Assembly: GCF_000196675.2 (NCBI RefSeq)
Contig: NC_015312.1
Location: 5,348,501-5,412,500 of the forward strand
Direction: 5' to 3'
Source of the DNA: Pseudonocardia benzenivorans CB1190
GTDB taxonomy: Bacteria > Actinomycetota > Actinomycetes > Mycobacteriales > Pseudonocardiaceae
Length of the DNA: 64,000 bases
Under the pieces are notes generated by a model that was given only the letters and a program-made list of their open reading frames with translations, made no database searches and was not told where the DNA came from. The position numbers and the translations under genes were made by a program. The number at the start of each line of letters is the position of its first letter. The first letter of the stretch is position 1. Positions 50,564 to 59,634 of this stretch are shown one piece after another.

Positions 50564-51261
50564 GACGCGGTCCCCTTCCGGCCGGTCCCCTCCAGGTAGG
50601 TGATCGCGGCGTCGCGGTCGATGACGTCGGCGTACTTCTGGTCGAGGTCGAACAGGCTCATCCAGTGGCTGGCCTCGATGCGGTCGAAGCAGCAGTCCTC
50701 GACGACACCGACACGGTGTCCGATCACGCAGGCGTCGACGGCGGTGGCACGCACACAGCCCGACGTCGCCTCGCCGCACACGAGGACGGTGTCGACACCC
50801 GCCGCGGTCAGCAGCGGGGCGAGCGCGCTGGAGGTGAATCCGCTGGGCGTGACCTTCTCCAGGACGGTGTCGCCGGGCTGCGGGGCGAGCTCGTCGACGA
50901 TCCTCAGGAAGTTCGGATCACGCCGACGAGAACTCCGTCGCGCCTTGCGGTTCCACGGGTTCGGGTTCGCCGCCAGACCGGTGAGGTAGAAGACCGGCGC
51001 CCCGGCGGCGCGGGCGGCGTCGAGGAGCCCGACGGTGCGGTCGACGGCGTCCCAGCCGGCGGGCCCGCAGGCCGAGGGCCAGGCCTCGAGGATCTCCTCC
51101 AGCGGGCGGCGTTCACCGAGGGCACCGTAGTAGGCGTCGACGACGACCACCGCGGGCCGCTCGCCGAGCCCGAACGGCTCGCGCTTGGCCCACGACGTGC
51201 GGTCGAGCAGGGCGGTGTCCTGCTCGGTCAGGAACCGCGTCCAGCCCTTCGCGTCGGTCAT
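50560..51261 (-). CDS. Isochorismatase-like cysteine hydrolase (N-carbamoylsarcosine amidase/maleamate amidase type)
   Basis: 233 aa. Catalytic triad Asp (VVVVDAYYGALG), Lys (EKVTPSGF) and Cys (CGEATSGCVRATAVDA), with EDCCFDR and SLFDLDQKYADV as in N-carbamoylsarcosine amidase and NicF maleamate amidohydrolases. It would release ammonia from an amide such as maleamate. An AGGAAACGG SD precedes the ATG at 51261. The promoter side carries a TGTGTCGACACA palindrome 20 bp upstream. Confidence 0.87.
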   Translation of the reverse strand: MTDAKGWTRFLTEQDTALLDRTSWAKREPFGLGERPAVVVVDAYYGALGERRPLEEILEAWPSACGPAGWDAVDRTVGLLDAARAAGAPVFYLTGLAANPNPWNRKARRSSRRRDPNFLRIVDELAPQPGDTVLEKVTPSGFTSSALAPLLTAAGVDTVLVCGEATSGCVRATAVDACVIGHRVGVVEDCCFDRIEASHWMSLFDLDQKYADVIDRDAAITYLEGTGRKGTAS

Positions 51262-51280
51262 CCGTTTCCTCCGCACAGCG

Positions 51281-51292
51281 TGTGTCGACACA
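51281..51292. promoter_or_regulatory. GntR-type operator candidate, leftward arm
   Basis: Perfect palindrome TGTGTCGACACA, 20 bp in front of the amidohydrolase start. It shares the GTGTCGACAC core with 51457-51470, one site for each divergent arm of the catabolic cluster. Confidence 0.65.
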
Positions 51293-51456
51293 AGAAGTTC
51301 TTCCCGGAGGCCGACGAGGCCTTCCGCGCGGCCGACCATACATCGCCCCAGACCACGTCTCACGTGCGATTTCCGTCGATAAGGAGAACTGATGCGAGGG
51401 TTCTCATATTCTGGCGGCCGGGCTCTGGACAGTGCCCTGCGCCGCTGATCTACTCC

Positions 51457-51470
51457 AAGTGTCGACACTT
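51457..51470. promoter_or_regulatory. GntR-type operator candidate, rightward arm
   Basis: Perfect 14-bp palindrome AAGTGTCGACACTT, with the TGGACA/TCTACT promoter-like pair (51426 and 51449) just upstream. It would sit at or after the transcription start of the transporter operon. The GntR gene at 55750 is the likely binder. Confidence 0.65.
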
Positions 51471-51531
51471 CGCCGACCGTTTCGGGGCGGATGTCGGTAT
51501 CCGGTCCGGCTCGATCAAGGAGGACGAGCAC

Positions 51532-52389
51532 ATGGCGCCACCACGCCCGAAGCTGCGGGTGCGCGACGTCGAGATCGGCCACAGGTCCGGACGCAAGGGC
51601 ACCTACGCCCTCGCCGTCGACGGCCTGTCCTTCGACGTCGCACCGAACGAGTTCATCGCCGTCGTCGGCCCCAGCGGCTGCGGCAAGACCACCTTCCTCA
51701 CGGCCGTCGCCGGCCTGATCCCCATCTCCGGCGGCACCCTCGAGCTCGATGACCACCGCATCGACGGCCCCGGCCGCGACCGGTCGCTGGTGTTCCAGCA
51801 GGCGTCGCTGTTCCCGTGGCGCAACGTCGTGCAGAACATCGAGTTCGGACTCAAGGCCCACGGCCGCCTCGACGCGGCCGGCCGCGCCCGCGTCGCCGAG
51901 CTGGTCGAGCTCGTCGGGCTGGGCGGCAAGGGCGACAAGTACCCGCGCGAGCTGTCGGGCGGCATGAGCCAGCGCGTCAACCTCGCACGGGCGCTCGCCA
52001 CCGACCCCGAGCTGATCCTGCTCGACGAGCCCTTCGCCGCGCTCGACGCGCAGACCCGCGAGGTCATGCAGGAGGAGCTCACCCGGATCTGGCAGGCCGA
52101 CGGCGTCAAGGCCGGCAAGACCGCCATGTTCATCACCCACGACGTGCCCGAGGCGGTGTTCCTCGCCGACCGGGTCCTCGTGCTCTCCCGCGGCCCGGCG
52201 CACCTGGTCGCCGACATCCACGTGGACCTGCCGCGGCCGCGAACCCCGGCGATGAAGCGCACGCCGGAGTTCCTCGCGATGTCCGACCGGATCGTCGACC
52301 TCGTGATGGCGCAGTCCCAGATCGGCAAGCAGGCCCAGCCCGGAAGGAGGGTGACCTCGGATGACCACGCAGGTGTCGCAGCCGGCTAG
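51532..52389 (+). CDS. ABC transporter ATP-binding protein (SsuB/TauB type)
   Basis: 285 aa. Walker A GPSGCGKTT (about 47-55), Q loop VFQQASLFPW, signature LSGGMSQRVNLARAL, Walker B LILLDEPFAALD, H loop FITHDVPEA. Belongs to the nitrate/sulfonate/taurine importer class. A perfect AAGGAGG SD precedes the ATG. Its last 29 bp overlap the permease start. Together with the next two genes it is an importer, probably for the acid substrate of this cluster. Confidence 0.93.
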   Translation: MAPPRPKLRVRDVEIGHRSGRKGTYALAVDGLSFDVAPNEFIAVVGPSGCGKTTFLTAVAGLIPISGGTLELDDHRIDGPGRDRSLVFQQASLFPWRNVVQNIEFGLKAHGRLDAAGRARVAELVELVGLGGKGDKYPRELSGGMSQRVNLARALATDPELILLDEPFAALDAQTREVMQEELTRIWQADGVKAGKTAMFITHDVPEAVFLADRVLVLSRGPAHLVADIHVDLPRPRTPAMKRTPEFLAMSDRIVDLVMAQSQIGKQAQPGRRVTSDDHAGVAAG

Positions 52390-53191
52390 TCCGATCGCCG
52401 GTCCGATCGAACGGGCGATCAACGCGCGCAAGGACAAGAAGCTCACGACGGGGACGCTCGGCCTGATCGGGCTCGTCGTCGTGCTGGGCGCGTGGCAGAT
52501 CGCCGCCTCCGCGGGCTGGGTCGACGCGTCCTTCGCCAGCTCCCCCGTCGGCGCGGTCAGGGCCCTGGTCCACATGATCGGGACCGGCGAGCTGTGGCCG
52601 CCGCTGCTGTCGACGCTCGAGTCCGTCGCCTGCGGCATGATCATCACGGTCGTCGTCGGCATCCCGCTCGGTCTGCTGATCGGTCGCTCCAACACCCTCT
52701 ACGGGTTGACCGAACCGCTGGTCAGCATCATGTACTCGGTGCCCTTCGTGGTGTTCCTGCCGATCATCATCTTCTGGTTCGGCATCGGCGCCGAGGCCCG
52801 GCTCGTCATCGTCGTGTGGAGCGCGATCTTCCCGCTGCTGATCAACGTGATCGCGGGCGCCCGCAACGTCGACCGGCACTACCTGCAGGTCGCAACGGTC
52901 TTCTGCGCGCCCCGCCTGCTCACGCTGCGCTCGGTCACGTTCCCGGCGACGCTGCCGTTCGTGCTCGCGGGCGTCCGGCAGGCCGTCGGCCGCGCCCTGG
53001 TCGGCGCGATCGTCGCCGAGCTGTTCATGGGCAACGCGGGCCTGGGCTACGTCGTCCAGACCGAGACGTCCGGTTTCAAGATGGACGACGCCATGGCTGC
53101 GATCGTCGTGATCGCCGTGCTCGCCATCGTGCTCACCCGCAGCGTCGCGTGGATCGAGCGCCGTTTCACCTTCTGGTCCAGCTCGGTCTGA
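52361..53191 (+). CDS. ABC transporter permease (SsuC type)
   Basis: 276 aa, six TM helices, with the EAA-like loop GARNVDRHYLQVATVFCAPRLLTLRSVTFPATLPFVLAG (conserved-region pattern) that docks the ATPase. Strong SD (GGAAGGAGGG) inside the end of the ATPase gene. Forms the homodimeric membrane channel. Confidence 0.93.
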   Translation: MTTQVSQPASPIAGPIERAINARKDKKLTTGTLGLIGLVVVLGAWQIAASAGWVDASFASSPVGAVRALVHMIGTGELWPPLLSTLESVACGMIITVVVGIPLGLLIGRSNTLYGLTEPLVSIMYSVPFVVFLPIIIFWFGIGAEARLVIVVWSAIFPLLINVIAGARNVDRHYLQVATVFCAPRLLTLRSVTFPATLPFVLAGVRQAVGRALVGAIVAELFMGNAGLGYVVQTETSGFKMDDAMAAIVVIAVLAIVLTRSVAWIERRFTFWSSSV

Positions 53192-53239
53192 CCCACCCCG
53201 GCGCCGCTCCCCCGGCGCCGTCCCACGAAAGGCTCTCCG

Positions 53240-54262
53240 ATGCGACTCCGCAAGGTCCTGCCCGCCGCAGTGCTGGCCCTGGCGTGCGCCGCCGCCGTCG
53301 CCTGCGGCAAGCCCGCGGCCGCCGGTGGTGGCGGCGACGCCCCCGCGGCCGGCAGCATGTCCCTCACCGTCGGCTACACCGCGATCGGTGCCGCATACTC
53401 CGACCTGTACGTGTGCGAGGACCAGGGCGTCTTCAAGAAGAACGGGCTGGACGTCAAGCTGACGCTGCTCAACAGCAGCTCCCAGCTGCTCGCCGCGCTC
53501 GCGTCGAACAGCGTGCAGATCGGCGCCGGCGTCGCGGCCACCACCGCGGCCGGTGCGCTCGGCGGCGTCGACCTGCGCTACATAGCGCTGCCGATCTCGA
53601 GCTTCTACGTCGAGATGTGGGGCAAGAGCGACATCACCTCGCCCGAGCAGGTCAAGGGCAAGAAGATCGGGCTGAGCTCACCCGGGTCGCTGGGCGACAC
53701 CGCCGTCGACGCGTGGCTCAAGGACCAGGGCTGGACCGACAAGGACGTCCAGAAGACGTACCTGAAGTCCACCCCGGCCGAGGTGACGGCGCTGCAGTCC
53801 GGTGCGGTCGACGTGATCGTCACCCAGCCGCCGACGGGCACCACGACCCGCAACTTCGGCGCCCACAAGGTCATGGACTTCACCAAGTACCCCGCCGCCG
53901 CCAACGCCTACACGGCGACGGCGTCGTGGACGCAGGCCAACGGCCCGGCCGTCGACGCGTTCGTCAAGTCGGAGGTGGAGTGCCTGTCGATGCTGCACAA
54001 GGACAAGGCCACGGCGGTCGACAGCATCCGCAAGCACAGCGGTACCGACGACCCCGCGCTCGCCGACGTCGCCTACACGTTCTTCGAGCCGCTGTGGGCG
54101 AAGGACCCGAAGGTCGACCCCACGCTGCTGAAGGCGGCGTTCGCGCAGGCGGCCACGGAGAAGGGGACCGCAGCGCCGGACGACGTCTCGAAGTACATCG
54201 ACAACGGGGCGCTGCAGTCGTTGCAGGACAACGGCTACATCGACTCGCTCTACAAGTCCTGA
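53240..54262 (+). CDS. ABC transporter substrate-binding lipoprotein (NMT1/SsuA type)
   Basis: 340 aa. Signal peptide with lipobox AAVACG (Cys22), mature Gly/Ala-rich linker, then the NMT1/SsuA fold: LTVGYTAIGAAYSDLYVCEDQGVFKKNGLDVKL (pattern), GKKIGLSSPGSLGD, VDVIVTQPP. Binds a small anion or aromatic acid outside the cell. AAAGG SD. Immediately followed by ubiD, so expression is linked to the enzyme. Confidence 0.92.
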   Translation: MRLRKVLPAAVLALACAAAVACGKPAAAGGGGDAPAAGSMSLTVGYTAIGAAYSDLYVCEDQGVFKKNGLDVKLTLLNSSSQLLAALASNSVQIGAGVAATTAAGALGGVDLRYIALPISSFYVEMWGKSDITSPEQVKGKKIGLSSPGSLGDTAVDAWLKDQGWTDKDVQKTYLKSTPAEVTALQSGAVDVIVTQPPTGTTTRNFGAHKVMDFTKYPAAANAYTATASWTQANGPAVDAFVKSEVECLSMLHKDKATAVDSIRKHSGTDDPALADVAYTFFEPLWAKDPKVDPTLLKAAFAQAATEKGTAAPDDVSKYIDNGALQSLQDNGYIDSLYKS

Positions 54263-54275
54263 CGGGGGCGCGGCA

Positions 54276-55724
54276 ATGGGAACGTCGCTGGAGGACGTCG
54301 ACGACCTGCGCGGCTGGCTCGCGCTCGTCGACGAGCTGGGCGAGCTGACCGTCCTCGAGGGTGCCGACTGGGACCTCGAGATCGGCGCCGCCTCCGAGGT
54401 CAACTACCGGCGCAGCCGCCCCGCGGCGCTGCTGTTCGACCGGGTCACCGGCTACCCGGCGGGTGCCCGAGTGCTCTCGGGCAGCATGTCCAACGCCCGG
54501 CGCCTCGGCGTCACGCTGCGGCTGGGCACCGACCTCGACGACCGGAAGCTCGTGCAGGCGTTGCGCAGCAAGCCCAACGAGTGGGTCGCCGCGGCCCCGA
54601 GGTTCGCGGCGCGGACCGTCGACACCGGGCCGGTGTGCGAGAACATCGAGACCGGCGACGACATCGACCTGCTGAGGTTCCCGGTGCCGCGCTGGCACGA
54701 GGGCGACGGCGGCCGCTACATCGGCACGGGCTGCGCCGTCATCACCTGCGACCCGGCGACCGGCGAGATCAACGCCGGCGCCTACCGGATGCAGGTCCAG
54801 GACGAGGGCCGGTCCGCGAGCGTCAACATCGAGTCGGGTAAGCACGGCGCGATGCACGTGCGCGACTGGTTCGCGAAGGAGGGCCGTGCGCCCGTCGTCG
54901 CCTCGCTCGGCCACGACCCGCTGCTGCTCGTCGTCGCCGGGACCGAGGCGCCGGGCGGGGTGTCCGAGCTCGACTACGCGGGTGCGGTGATCGGGCGGCC
55001 CGTCGACGTGGTGCGCGGCGAGGTCACCGGCCTGCCGATCCCGGCGACGGCGGAGATCGTCGTCGAGGGCTGGCTGTACCCGGACCGGACGCGCCCCGAA
55101 GGCCCGTTCGGCGAGTGGACCGGCTACTACAGCGGCGGCATCGACCCCGTCCTGACGATGGACATCGAGCGCGTCTACCACCGCGACGACGCGATCCTGC
55201 TCGGCGCGCCGCCCGGCAAGCCGCCGCACGACTACTCGTACATGCGCAGCGTCATGAAGTCGGCGATGATCCACGACGCCCTGGTGGCGACGGGTCTGCC
55301 CGGCCTGGAGGGCGTCTGGGCGCACGAGGCGGGCGGGGGCAGGCAGCTGCTGGCGGTCTCCATCACGCAGCGCTATGCCGGACACTCGAAGCAGGCCGGA
55401 ATGCTCACGTCGTCGCTGCCCGCCGCGGCGTACATGAACAAGCTCGTGATCGTCGTCGACGACGACGTCGACCCCCGCAGCCTCGACGAGGTCGTGTGGG
55501 CGATGTGCTCGCGCACCGAGCCGGGCCACGACATCGAGGTCGTGCGCCGCACATGGGGCAGCCGGGTCGACCCGCTGCGCGAGCGCGGCGCCCCGGCCTA
55601 CAACACCCGCGCGGTGATCGACGCGTGTCGACCGTTCGAGCGGCTGGAGGGCTTCCCGGTGGTCGCCGAGGCGAGCCGGGCATTGTGCGACCGCGTGATC
55701 GCGAAGTGGCCGGGCCTGGCCTGA
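54276..55724 (+). CDS. UbiD-family prenyl-FMN-dependent decarboxylase
   Basis: 482 aa. Conserved EGPFGEWTGYYSG block, which contains UbiD family active-site glutamates, NIESGKHGAMHVRDWF, and C-terminal LDEVVWAMCSRTEPG. Members act on aromatic or alpha,beta-unsaturated acids (4-hydroxybenzoate, pyrrole-, indole- and furan-carboxylates), adding or removing CO2. Needs the prFMN made by the linked UbiX. The importer upstream makes an exogenous acid a likely substrate. Confidence 0.92.
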   Translation: MGTSLEDVDDLRGWLALVDELGELTVLEGADWDLEIGAASEVNYRRSRPAALLFDRVTGYPAGARVLSGSMSNARRLGVTLRLGTDLDDRKLVQALRSKPNEWVAAAPRFAARTVDTGPVCENIETGDDIDLLRFPVPRWHEGDGGRYIGTGCAVITCDPATGEINAGAYRMQVQDEGRSASVNIESGKHGAMHVRDWFAKEGRAPVVASLGHDPLLLVVAGTEAPGGVSELDYAGAVIGRPVDVVRGEVTGLPIPATAEIVVEGWLYPDRTRPEGPFGEWTGYYSGGIDPVLTMDIERVYHRDDAILLGAPPGKPPHDYSYMRSVMKSAMIHDALVATGLPGLEGVWAHEAGGGRQLLAVSITQRYAGHSKQAGMLTSSLPAAAYMNKLVIVVDDDVDPRSLDEVVWAMCSRTEPGHDIEVVRRTWGSRVDPLRERGAPAYNTRAVIDACRPFERLEGFPVVAEASRALCDRVIAKWPGLA

Positions 55725-55749
55725 GGCTGGTCCGAGGGGGGGAACGGAC

Positions 55750-56481
55750 ATGTCGATCGGAGCGGCCGAGCCCACGGGCCCGGTGCACAGCCTGGGCCGC
55801 CGCGAGCTGCTGCGGGTCCTGGACCGGGGGCTCGGCAACACGATCGTCGACGAGATCATCGTCCGCGTCGGCACCGACATCATCGAGGGCAGGCTGTTGC
55901 CCGGCGACGACCTCAACTCGGTCGAGCTGGCGCGCAACTTCGGCAGCAGCCGCACCCCGGTGCGCGAGGCGCTGCTGACGCTGGAGCGGGAGGGGTTCGT
56001 CGAGATCTCCGCGCACCGGCGGCCGCGGGTGGCGCCGCTGCGGATCGAGGAGGTGCGCGAGCTGTACCGAGTGCGCGCCCACCTGTACGCGCTGGTCAGC
56101 CGGGAGCTGGTCGAGGTCGCCTCCGACGACGACCTCGACCGGCTGCAGGCGCTGCAGGACGAGCTCGCCCTGGCGGTCGCCCTCGACGACGTCGACCGCT
56201 ACTTCTGGACCAATGTGGACTTCCGCAACACCGAGGCCCAGATCACCGGCAACCGCACGCTGTGCCGGGTGCTCGACAACCTGGGCCTGCGGATGCTGCA
56301 GCTGCGCCACGTCAGCCTGTCGCTGCCCGGGCGGCTGACGGCGTCGCTCGCCGACCACGACCGGCTGCTGCGCGCCTACCGCGACCGGGACCCCGACCTG
56401 GCGGCGGCGCTGACGTCGTCGTTGGTGATCCGGGGGCTCTCGGCGATCGAGCGTTCCGGCTGGACGGGCTCGGGGGGCTGA
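55750..56481 (+). CDS. GntR family regulator (FCD/FadR subfamily)
   Basis: 243 aa. N-terminal winged HTH (GTDIIEGRLLPGDDLNSVELARNFGSSRTPVREALLTLEREGFVEI in pattern) and an FCD ligand domain with the metal-site residues DVDRYFWTNVDFRN and H in LADHDRLL. FCD regulators usually sense carboxylic acids. Palindromes with TGTCGACA at 51281 and 51457 are its probable operators. It lies inside the operon it would control. Confidence 0.92.
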   Translation: MSIGAAEPTGPVHSLGRRELLRVLDRGLGNTIVDEIIVRVGTDIIEGRLLPGDDLNSVELARNFGSSRTPVREALLTLEREGFVEISAHRRPRVAPLRIEEVRELYRVRAHLYALVSRELVEVASDDDLDRLQALQDELALAVALDDVDRYFWTNVDFRNTEAQITGNRTLCRVLDNLGLRMLQLRHVSLSLPGRLTASLADHDRLLRAYRDRDPDLAAALTSSLVIRGLSAIERSGWTGSGG

Positions 56482-56488
56482 CGCGCCG

Positions 56489-57640
56489 ATGAAGGGCCGT
56501 GGGGCGCTGCTGCTCACGCACGCCGTCCTGCTGCAGGCGACGATCTTCCTGGTCCGGCCGACGATCTCCTACCGCGCGTTGGACATCGGCGTCTCGGCGC
56601 CGTGGCTGGGCGCGCTCGCGGCGTGCTTCACCATCGCGCCGCTGGCGCTGGCGCTGCCCGCCGGACGGCTGGCCGACCGCCGCGGCGAGCGCCCGGTGCT
56701 GGTGGCCGGGTCGGTGTTCGCGATCGCGGGCTGCGGACTGATGCTGCTGATCGGGCAGGGCGTCGTCGGGCTGGTCGTGGCGAGCGTGCTGCTCGGCTGC
56801 GGGCACCTCTACACGATGCTCGGCGAGCAGAGCCTCGTCGCGGCGCGCGGCGACATGGTGCGCGCCTTCGGCCGGTTCGCGCTGGCCCAGTCGGCGGGGC
56901 AGGCGGCGGGACCGCTGGTCGTCGCCGCGCTGGGCGGGTCGGGCACCCACCCCGACACGACGCGGCTGTTCGTCGCCGGGCTCGTGGCCGCCTGCGCGAT
57001 GGGTGGTGTGACGGTCCTCTTGCGCCCGCCCGCGCGCACCCCGTCCACCGAGGCGGCGAAGGCGGGGCCGGGTGCCCTGCGGACGCTGCTGCGCGTGCCC
57101 GACCTGCCGGTCGCCGTGTTGTCGAGCCTGACCGTGATCGCGACGATCGACCTGCTCGTCGTCTACCTGCCGGTACTGGGTGCCGAGCGTGGGCTCGCGG
57201 CGTCGACGGTCGGGATGCTGCTGACGATCCGCGCGCTCGCCTCGGTGGTGTCGCGGCTCCTGCTGCCCGGCGGCACCCGCAGGCTCGGCCGTCGCGGGTT
57301 GCTGCTCGCGAGCCTCGCCGGCTCGACCGCCGCCGTCGCGCTGCTGCCCGCCGGGCACGCGATCTGGGTGCTCGTCGTCCTCGTGGTGTTCGCCGGGTTC
57401 GCGCTCGGCGTCGGCCAGCCGCTGACGATGGCGTGGGTCGCCGAGGTCGCCCCGGCACCGTTGCGCGGCACCGCGTTGTCGCTGCGACTGTCGGGCAACC
57501 GGCTCGGACAGACCGTGCTGCCCGCCGTCGCCGGACTGTGCGCCGCCGGGCTCGGCACCGCCGGCGTGTTCTGGACTCTGGCCGCCTCGCTCGGTACGAC
57601 AGGGGTCCTCGCCGCGGCAGCGCGCGGCGGCAGAGCCTGA
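56489..57640 (+). CDS. Major facilitator superfamily transporter
   Basis: 383 aa, 12 predicted TM helices. The helix 2-3 loop motif GRLADRRGERPVLVAGS is present in MFS form. Likely an exporter or uptake permease for a cluster compound; direction cannot be told. It begins 7 bp after the GntR stop. Confidence 0.87.
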   Translation: MKGRGALLLTHAVLLQATIFLVRPTISYRALDIGVSAPWLGALAACFTIAPLALALPAGRLADRRGERPVLVAGSVFAIAGCGLMLLIGQGVVGLVVASVLLGCGHLYTMLGEQSLVAARGDMVRAFGRFALAQSAGQAAGPLVVAALGGSGTHPDTTRLFVAGLVAACAMGGVTVLLRPPARTPSTEAAKAGPGALRTLLRVPDLPVAVLSSLTVIATIDLLVVYLPVLGAERGLAASTVGMLLTIRALASVVSRLLLPGGTRRLGRRGLLLASLAGSTAAVALLPAGHAIWVLVVLVVFAGFALGVGQPLTMAWVAEVAPAPLRGTALSLRLSGNRLGQTVLPAVAGLCAAGLGTAGVFWTLAASLGTTGVLAAAARGGRA

Positions 57641-57656
57641 TCGTCTGGGAGGTTCC

Positions 57657-58559
57657 GTGCTCGACACGCGCAGGCTGCGCATCTTCTGCACCGTCGCCGA
57701 GGAGGGCTCGTTCACCGCGGCGGCCGCACGGCTGCACTTCACGCAGTCCGCGGTGTCGCAGCAGATGGCGATCCTCGAACGCGAGATCGGCACCCCGCTC
57801 GTCGACCGCCGCCCGCGCGGTATCCAGCTCACCGCTGCCGGCACGTTGCTCGCCGAACGGGCACGGTCGCTGCTCAACGAGCTCGCCGGCCTCGAACAGG
57901 AGGTGTGCCGCATCGGCAGCCGTCCCACGGCCGTGCACCTCGGCGTCTTCACGACGGCCGGTGCGCACCTCGTCCCGCTCGTCGTGCGCGAGTACCGCCG
58001 GCGCCACCCCGACACCCAGCTCGTCCTGCATCCCTCACAGCCCGGGGAGCTGCCCGCCCAGCTCGCCGACGGCCTGATCACCGTCGGCCTGAGCTGGGAC
58101 TACGACTTCGCGCCGCGCCCCGACGAGGGACTGCTGCACCACCACCTGCGCGACGACCCGATGTGTGTGCTGCTCCCGGAGAACCACCCGGTCGCAGGCA
58201 GTGCCTCGGTGCGGCTGCGCGACCTGTCCGACGAGCCGTGGATCGCCCGCGACCATCGCGCGCCCTACGCCGACGCGCTCGAGGTGATGTGCCGCATCGC
58301 AGGCTTCGAGCCCGATGTCGTGTTCCGCACCGAGGACTACTCCGCGCTGCAGGGGCTCGTCGCCGCCGGGGTGGGGGTGGCGGTCGCGCCGCGGCTGGCG
58401 CTCGTCGCGCAGCGGCCCGACATCGTCGCGGTGCCGTTCGAGGACCCGGCGTTCACCCGCCGGATCGACGCCGTGACGCTGCTGGAGTCGGCGCGCGACC
58501 CGCTCGTCACCGCGCTCGTCGACCTGTTGCGCGAGGTGGCCCGACCCCAGGTCTCCTAA
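57657..58559 (+). CDS. LysR family transcriptional regulator
   Basis: 300 aa. Winged HTH FTAAAARLHFTQSAVSQQMAILE at 18-40, then a LysR substrate-binding domain with PBP2-type folds. GGGAGG SD before the GTG. It precedes the second half of the cluster, whose promoter carries a GGCATTC-N15-GAATTGCC dyad (58572-58601). LysR proteins usually activate pathway genes in response to a pathway intermediate. Confidence 0.92.
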   Translation: MLDTRRLRIFCTVAEEGSFTAAAARLHFTQSAVSQQMAILEREIGTPLVDRRPRGIQLTAAGTLLAERARSLLNELAGLEQEVCRIGSRPTAVHLGVFTTAGAHLVPLVVREYRRRHPDTQLVLHPSQPGELPAQLADGLITVGLSWDYDFAPRPDEGLLHHHLRDDPMCVLLPENHPVAGSASVRLRDLSDEPWIARDHRAPYADALEVMCRIAGFEPDVVFRTEDYSALQGLVAAGVGVAVAPRLALVAQRPDIVAVPFEDPAFTRRIDAVTLLESARDPLVTALVDLLREVARPQVS

Positions 58560-58571
58560 TCCCTGGGGTAA

Positions 58572-58601
58572 GGCATTCGCGCTGGTCAGGGCTGAATTGC
58601 C
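58572..58601. promoter_or_regulatory. LysR-type dyad and leaderless promoter of the second operon
   Basis: GGCATTC (58572-58578) and GAATTGCC (58594-58601) form a near-inverted repeat that spans the -35 position. The -10 TAGCGT (58606-58611) is 6 nt before the GTG start at 58618. Confidence 0.55.
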
Positions 58602-58617
58602 GACCTAGCGTCGAGAT

Positions 58618-59634
58618 GTGGATCCGACGACGCAACCCGTGCTCGACGCGCACGCGCACGCCGTCCCCGAACCCCTGCTGACGGCACTGGCCGCCCGCGG
58701 CGGGATCGACGGCGTCACCGCCCACGACACCGGGAGCGGATGGAGCGTCGAGCTGCCCGGCGCCGGCCCGAAGCCCGTCCGGCCGCCGATGTACCGCGCC
58801 GACCGGCGCGCCGAGTACCGCTCCGCGACAGGCATCGACGGGCAGCTCCTCTCCCCCTGGCTCGATCTGCAGCCCACCGCCGCGATGCCCGCCGACGCCG
58901 CCCGCAGCTGGGCGGCGCGGGTCAACGACGCGCTGCTCACCGACAACGCCGCCACCGGTGGACCGGGCGTCCTCGCCACCGTCGCGCTCGACGACGTCGA
59001 GGCCGCGGCCAAGGACCTGGAGGCCGCCGTCCGCGACGGCTGCGCGGGACTCGTGCTCTCGACCGATCCCGTGCACTGCACGTCGCTGGCCGACCGACGG
59101 CTCGATCCCCTGTGGACGGTCGCGGCCGGGCTCGGCGTGCCCGTGCAGCTGCACCCCGCCTCGACCGGCCCGGCGCGGGCGCTGCCCGACAGTGCCGAGT
59201 TCGGCAACGCGTACTGCCGCCTCGTCGACACCACGTTCGGCGTCGCCCGGCTGCTGCTGGCCGGGGTACTCGACCGCTTCCCCGGGCTACGGCTGATCAC
59301 CGTCCACGGTGGAGGGTTCCTGCCCTACCAGGCCGCCCGCCTCGACGGCGCCCACCGCGCCGACGCCCTCTCCGCCCACCCCATCGGCCGCGACCGCCCC
59401 TCGGACTACCTGCGCGACCTGTACTACGACACCGTCGCGCTCACCCCCGAGGCGATCCGCTTCCTCACCGACGCCGTCGGCCACGACCGCGTCCTGCTCG
59501 GTTCCGACAGTCCCTTCCCGCTCGGCGACCCGCAGCCGGCGACGACGGTGCGCGCGGCCGGCCTCGGCCCCGTCGCCACCGACGCCGTCCTCGGCGGCAA
59601 CCTCGGCGGCCTGCTCACCGGGAGTCCCTCATGA
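58618..59634 (+). CDS. Amidohydrolase_2 family protein (ACMSD-like)
   Basis: 338 aa TIM barrel. N-terminal DAHAHAVP gives His12 and His14 metal ligands; further metal/catalytic residues are His in VQLHPAS, His in TVHGGGF and Asp in LGSDSPFP. ACMSD-type enzymes decarboxylate aromatic or muconate semialdehyde acids, such as 3,6-dihydroxypicolinate (PicC) or 2,3-dihydroxybenzoate. A second decarboxylase in the cluster fits a dicarboxylate substrate. GTG 6 nt after TAGCGT; the stop overlaps the next start by ATGA. Confidence 0.87.
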   Translation: MDPTTQPVLDAHAHAVPEPLLTALAARGGIDGVTAHDTGSGWSVELPGAGPKPVRPPMYRADRRAEYRSATGIDGQLLSPWLDLQPTAAMPADAARSWAARVNDALLTDNAATGGPGVLATVALDDVEAAAKDLEAAVRDGCAGLVLSTDPVHCTSLADRRLDPLWTVAAGLGVPVQLHPASTGPARALPDSAEFGNAYCRLVDTTFGVARLLLAGVLDRFPGLRLITVHGGGFLPYQAARLDGAHRADALSAHPIGRDRPSDYLRDLYYDTVALTPEAIRFLTDAVGHDRVLLGSDSPFPLGDPQPATTVRAAGLGPVATDAVLGGNLGGLLTGSPS

